Source of the DNA: Gammaproteobacteria bacterium
GTDB taxonomy: Bacteria; Pseudomonadota; Gammaproteobacteria; Eutrophobiales; Eutrophobiaceae
Direction: 5' to 3'
Assembly: GCA_015661095.1 (NCBI GenBank)
Contig: JACVQI010000186.1
Location: 1-6,421, forward strand
DNA length: 6,421 bases
Shown here: positions 5,837-6,421 of the stretch, in pieces
Position numbering within the stretch: position 1 is the first letter of the stretch
How the letters are laid out: every line of letters starts with the position of its first letter
Program-made: the position numbers and the translations under genes
Notes under the pieces: model-generated
Seen by the model: only the letters and a program-made list of their open reading frames with translations
Databases searched by the model: none
What the model was told of the DNA's origin: nothing

Positions 5837-6212
5837 CGATGACGAAGCCCGCGCCCACGAACCCCAGCAGAAAGCGCGCCAGGGCCAGGGTTTCAAAACT
5901 TTCCGCCGTGGCGAAGAAGAAACACAAGAAGCTCGACAGGAATAACAACGATGAATACACTTTGCGCGGCCCGAACTGATCGACCAGCATGCCGATGAGG
6001 ATCCGCGCCGGGATGGTTAACGCGACATTCAGGGTCAACAGGATCTTGACCTGTTGATCGGTGAGGCCAAAGGTCTCCTGGATCGATGCCAGCAACGGCG
6101 CGTGGTTGAACCACACGACAAAGGACAGAAAAAACGCGAACCAAGTCAGATGCAGGATGCGGTATTTGCCTTGAAATGACAAAAGTTTGAATGCTGTCGA
6201 GCCGGCTTTCAT
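5799..6212 (-). CDS. Nitrate transporter N-terminal fragment, TM1 to TM4
   Basis: Starts MKAGSTAFKLLSFQGKYRIL at ATG 6212, after ACGGGGTAATT, whose GGGG is a modest Shine-Dalgarno five bases or so away. TM1 (about 22-42, FAFFLSFVVWFNHAPL) is typical of the NarK branch. TM2 contains R70 (IPARILIG), matching the nitrate-binding arginine of TM2, and is followed by the MFS loop motif GMLVDQFGPRK (74-84). TM3 is about 86-103 and TM4 begins at 108. Only the last twelve residues (VWRRPGLALCRR) are out-of-frame read-through past the deletion. Confidence 0.8.
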   Translation of the reverse strand: MKAGSTAFKLLSFQGKYRILHLTWFAFFLSFVVWFNHAPLLASIQETFGLTDQQVKILLTLNVALTIPARILIGMLVDQFGPRKVYSSLLFLSSFLCFFFATAESFETLALARFLLGFVGAGFVIVWRRPGLALCRR

Positions 6213-6245
6213 AATTACCCCGTTGAAGATTAAAACTTGAGCTTG

Positions 6246-6261
6246 AGCAAGCGCCTTGCCA
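6246..6261 (-). promoter_or_regulatory. Sigma-54 (-24/-12) promoter of the nitrate transporter operon
   Basis: The minus strand reads TGGCAAGGCGCTTGCT, matching the sigma-54 consensus TGGCACGN4TTGCW at all but one position, with the required GG-N10-GC spacing (GG at 6260-6259, GC at 6248-6247). It predicts transcription start near 6235 and a leader of about 23 bases before ATG 6212, too short for a NasT-type antitermination leader. It implies RpoN and an enhancer-binding activator. Confidence 0.85.
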
Positions 6262-6351
6262 GAGTTGATGACGGCGGTAATTTTTCCGTTAACTCACTGA
6301 AAACAATCAATAAAGATAAAGGCGATGCAAGAGGTTTGTTTGCACAGAAGC

Positions 6352-6366
6352 GGCCTATACTGGTGC
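6352..6366. promoter_or_regulatory. Promoter-proximal NtrC-like site (half-perfect)
   Basis: The plus strand reads GGCCTA-TAC-TGGTGC. The TGGTGC half is perfect against the NtrC dyad GCACCA-N3-TGGTGC; the other half matches three of six. Its centre (6359) is about 124 bases upstream of the predicted start and 30 bases, close to three helical turns, from the stronger site. Confidence 0.45.
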
Positions 6367-6381
6367 CTTGGTAAGCGGACC

Positions 6382-6396
6382 GCATCATCATGGTGC
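6382..6396. promoter_or_regulatory. Strong NtrC-like binding site
   Basis: GCATCA-TCA-TGGTGC matches the NtrC dyad GCACCA-N3-TGGTGC at 11 of 12 defined positions with exact spacing. Its centre (6389) lies about 154 bases upstream of the predicted sigma-54 start. Together with the proximal site it copies the glnA arrangement (sites near -108 and -140), so activation by phosphorylated NtrC under nitrogen limitation is the likely control. Confidence 0.7.
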
Positions 6397-6421
6397 GTGA
6401 CGTCGAACTGCTGCCCACGCT

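Larger units (their letters stand above)
4868..6212 (-). pseudogene. NarK/NasA-type nitrate transporter with an internal deletion
   Basis: Two frames of one major-facilitator protein meet at 5836-5838. The N-terminal part ends GFVGAGFVI (I125, codon ending at 5838) and the C-terminal part resumes FGGDQGWRYA at 5836, with one spare base between. In NarK/NasA proteins these points are not adjacent: the end of TM4, a loop and TM5 with the first nitrate signature (Gly/Asn-rich) lie between, roughly 45 residues. The 447 residues present plus that gap give about 490, the normal size. The lost length must be 3k-1 bases, so the frame is broken too. Both substrate-binding arginines expected from E. 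coli NarK (TM2 and TM8) and the second signature GAYGNVGG remain, but without TM5 and with a shifted frame no transporter can be made. First gene of the operon, right behind a sigma-54 promoter. An assembly error would be the main alternative. Confidence 0.85.

Noticed and set aside
6305..6317. IHF site between the NtrC-like sites and the promoter
   Set aside because: AATCAA is followed after four bases by GAT rather than TTR, so only half the consensus is met, although the region is suitably AT-rich.
6356..6361. TATACT as a plus-strand -10 element for a divergent gene starting at ATG 6390
   Set aside because: No -35 element lies at a usable distance (TTGCAC is only 10 bases away), the ATG lies inside the NtrC-like site, and only 32 bases of possible coding remain.
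6230..6418. Minus-strand 62-residue frame upstream of the transporter
   Set aside because: It covers the sigma-54 promoter and NtrC-like sites, has low-complexity Ser/Met-rich content and no RBS; treated as a shadow of regulatory DNA.
1..6421. Insertion sequence, prophage, CRISPR array, tRNA or toxin-antitoxin system
   Set aside because: No transposase, terminal inverted repeats, regular repeat-spacer pattern, tRNA cloverleaf or toxin-like pair could be found on either strand.

Overview
The window reads as chromosomal DNA from a proteobacterium, most likely a gammaproteobacterium. Moderate GC, a sigma-54 promoter with NtrC-type sites and a transporter plus phosphatase/kinase pair like the Pseudomonas nitrate-assimilation locus point there; the phylum is an inference from family resemblance, not from a marker gene.

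Left part (1-2624). The window opens inside the 5' end of a minus-strand Nudix-type gene (1-128) that runs off the left edge. A purine/pyrimidine-asymmetric repeat tract (about 147-208) separates it from a plus-strand unknown gene (from about 212 to 1423), whose signal peptide and start codon cannot be found intact. A small unknown gene (1484-1747) follows in the same direction. Then comes a roughly 300-base gap with two hairpins and a possible promoter, followed by a secreted PEBP/YbhB-type protein (2055-2624). An A/G-rich 14-bp tandem repeat and a good rho-independent terminator end this side.

Right part (2717-6421), all minus strand. In transcription order it holds a NarK/NasA-type nitrate transporter gene (6212-4868), a fused PP2C phosphatase / Ser-Thr kinase gene (4846-3159) and a second Nudix hydrolase (3136-2717). 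The gaps of 21 and 22 bases suggest one operon. Upstream is a textbook -24/-12 sigma-54 promoter, and about 124 and 154 bases before the predicted transcription start lie two NtrC-like dyads, a layout like that of glnA. This predicts expression under nitrogen limitation.

The striking point is that both main operon genes are broken. The transporter has lost roughly 45 codons (end of TM4 plus TM5 with the first nitrate signature) and its frame. The phosphatase/kinase has a -1 frameshift inside the phosphatase domain, while its kinase half stays open. The promoter and the terminal Nudix gene look intact. Either a nitrate-uptake module is decaying under a still-recognisable nitrogen-control promoter, or the assembly carries errors here; raw reads would decide. 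No mobile element, tRNA, rRNA or CRISPR array was seen.
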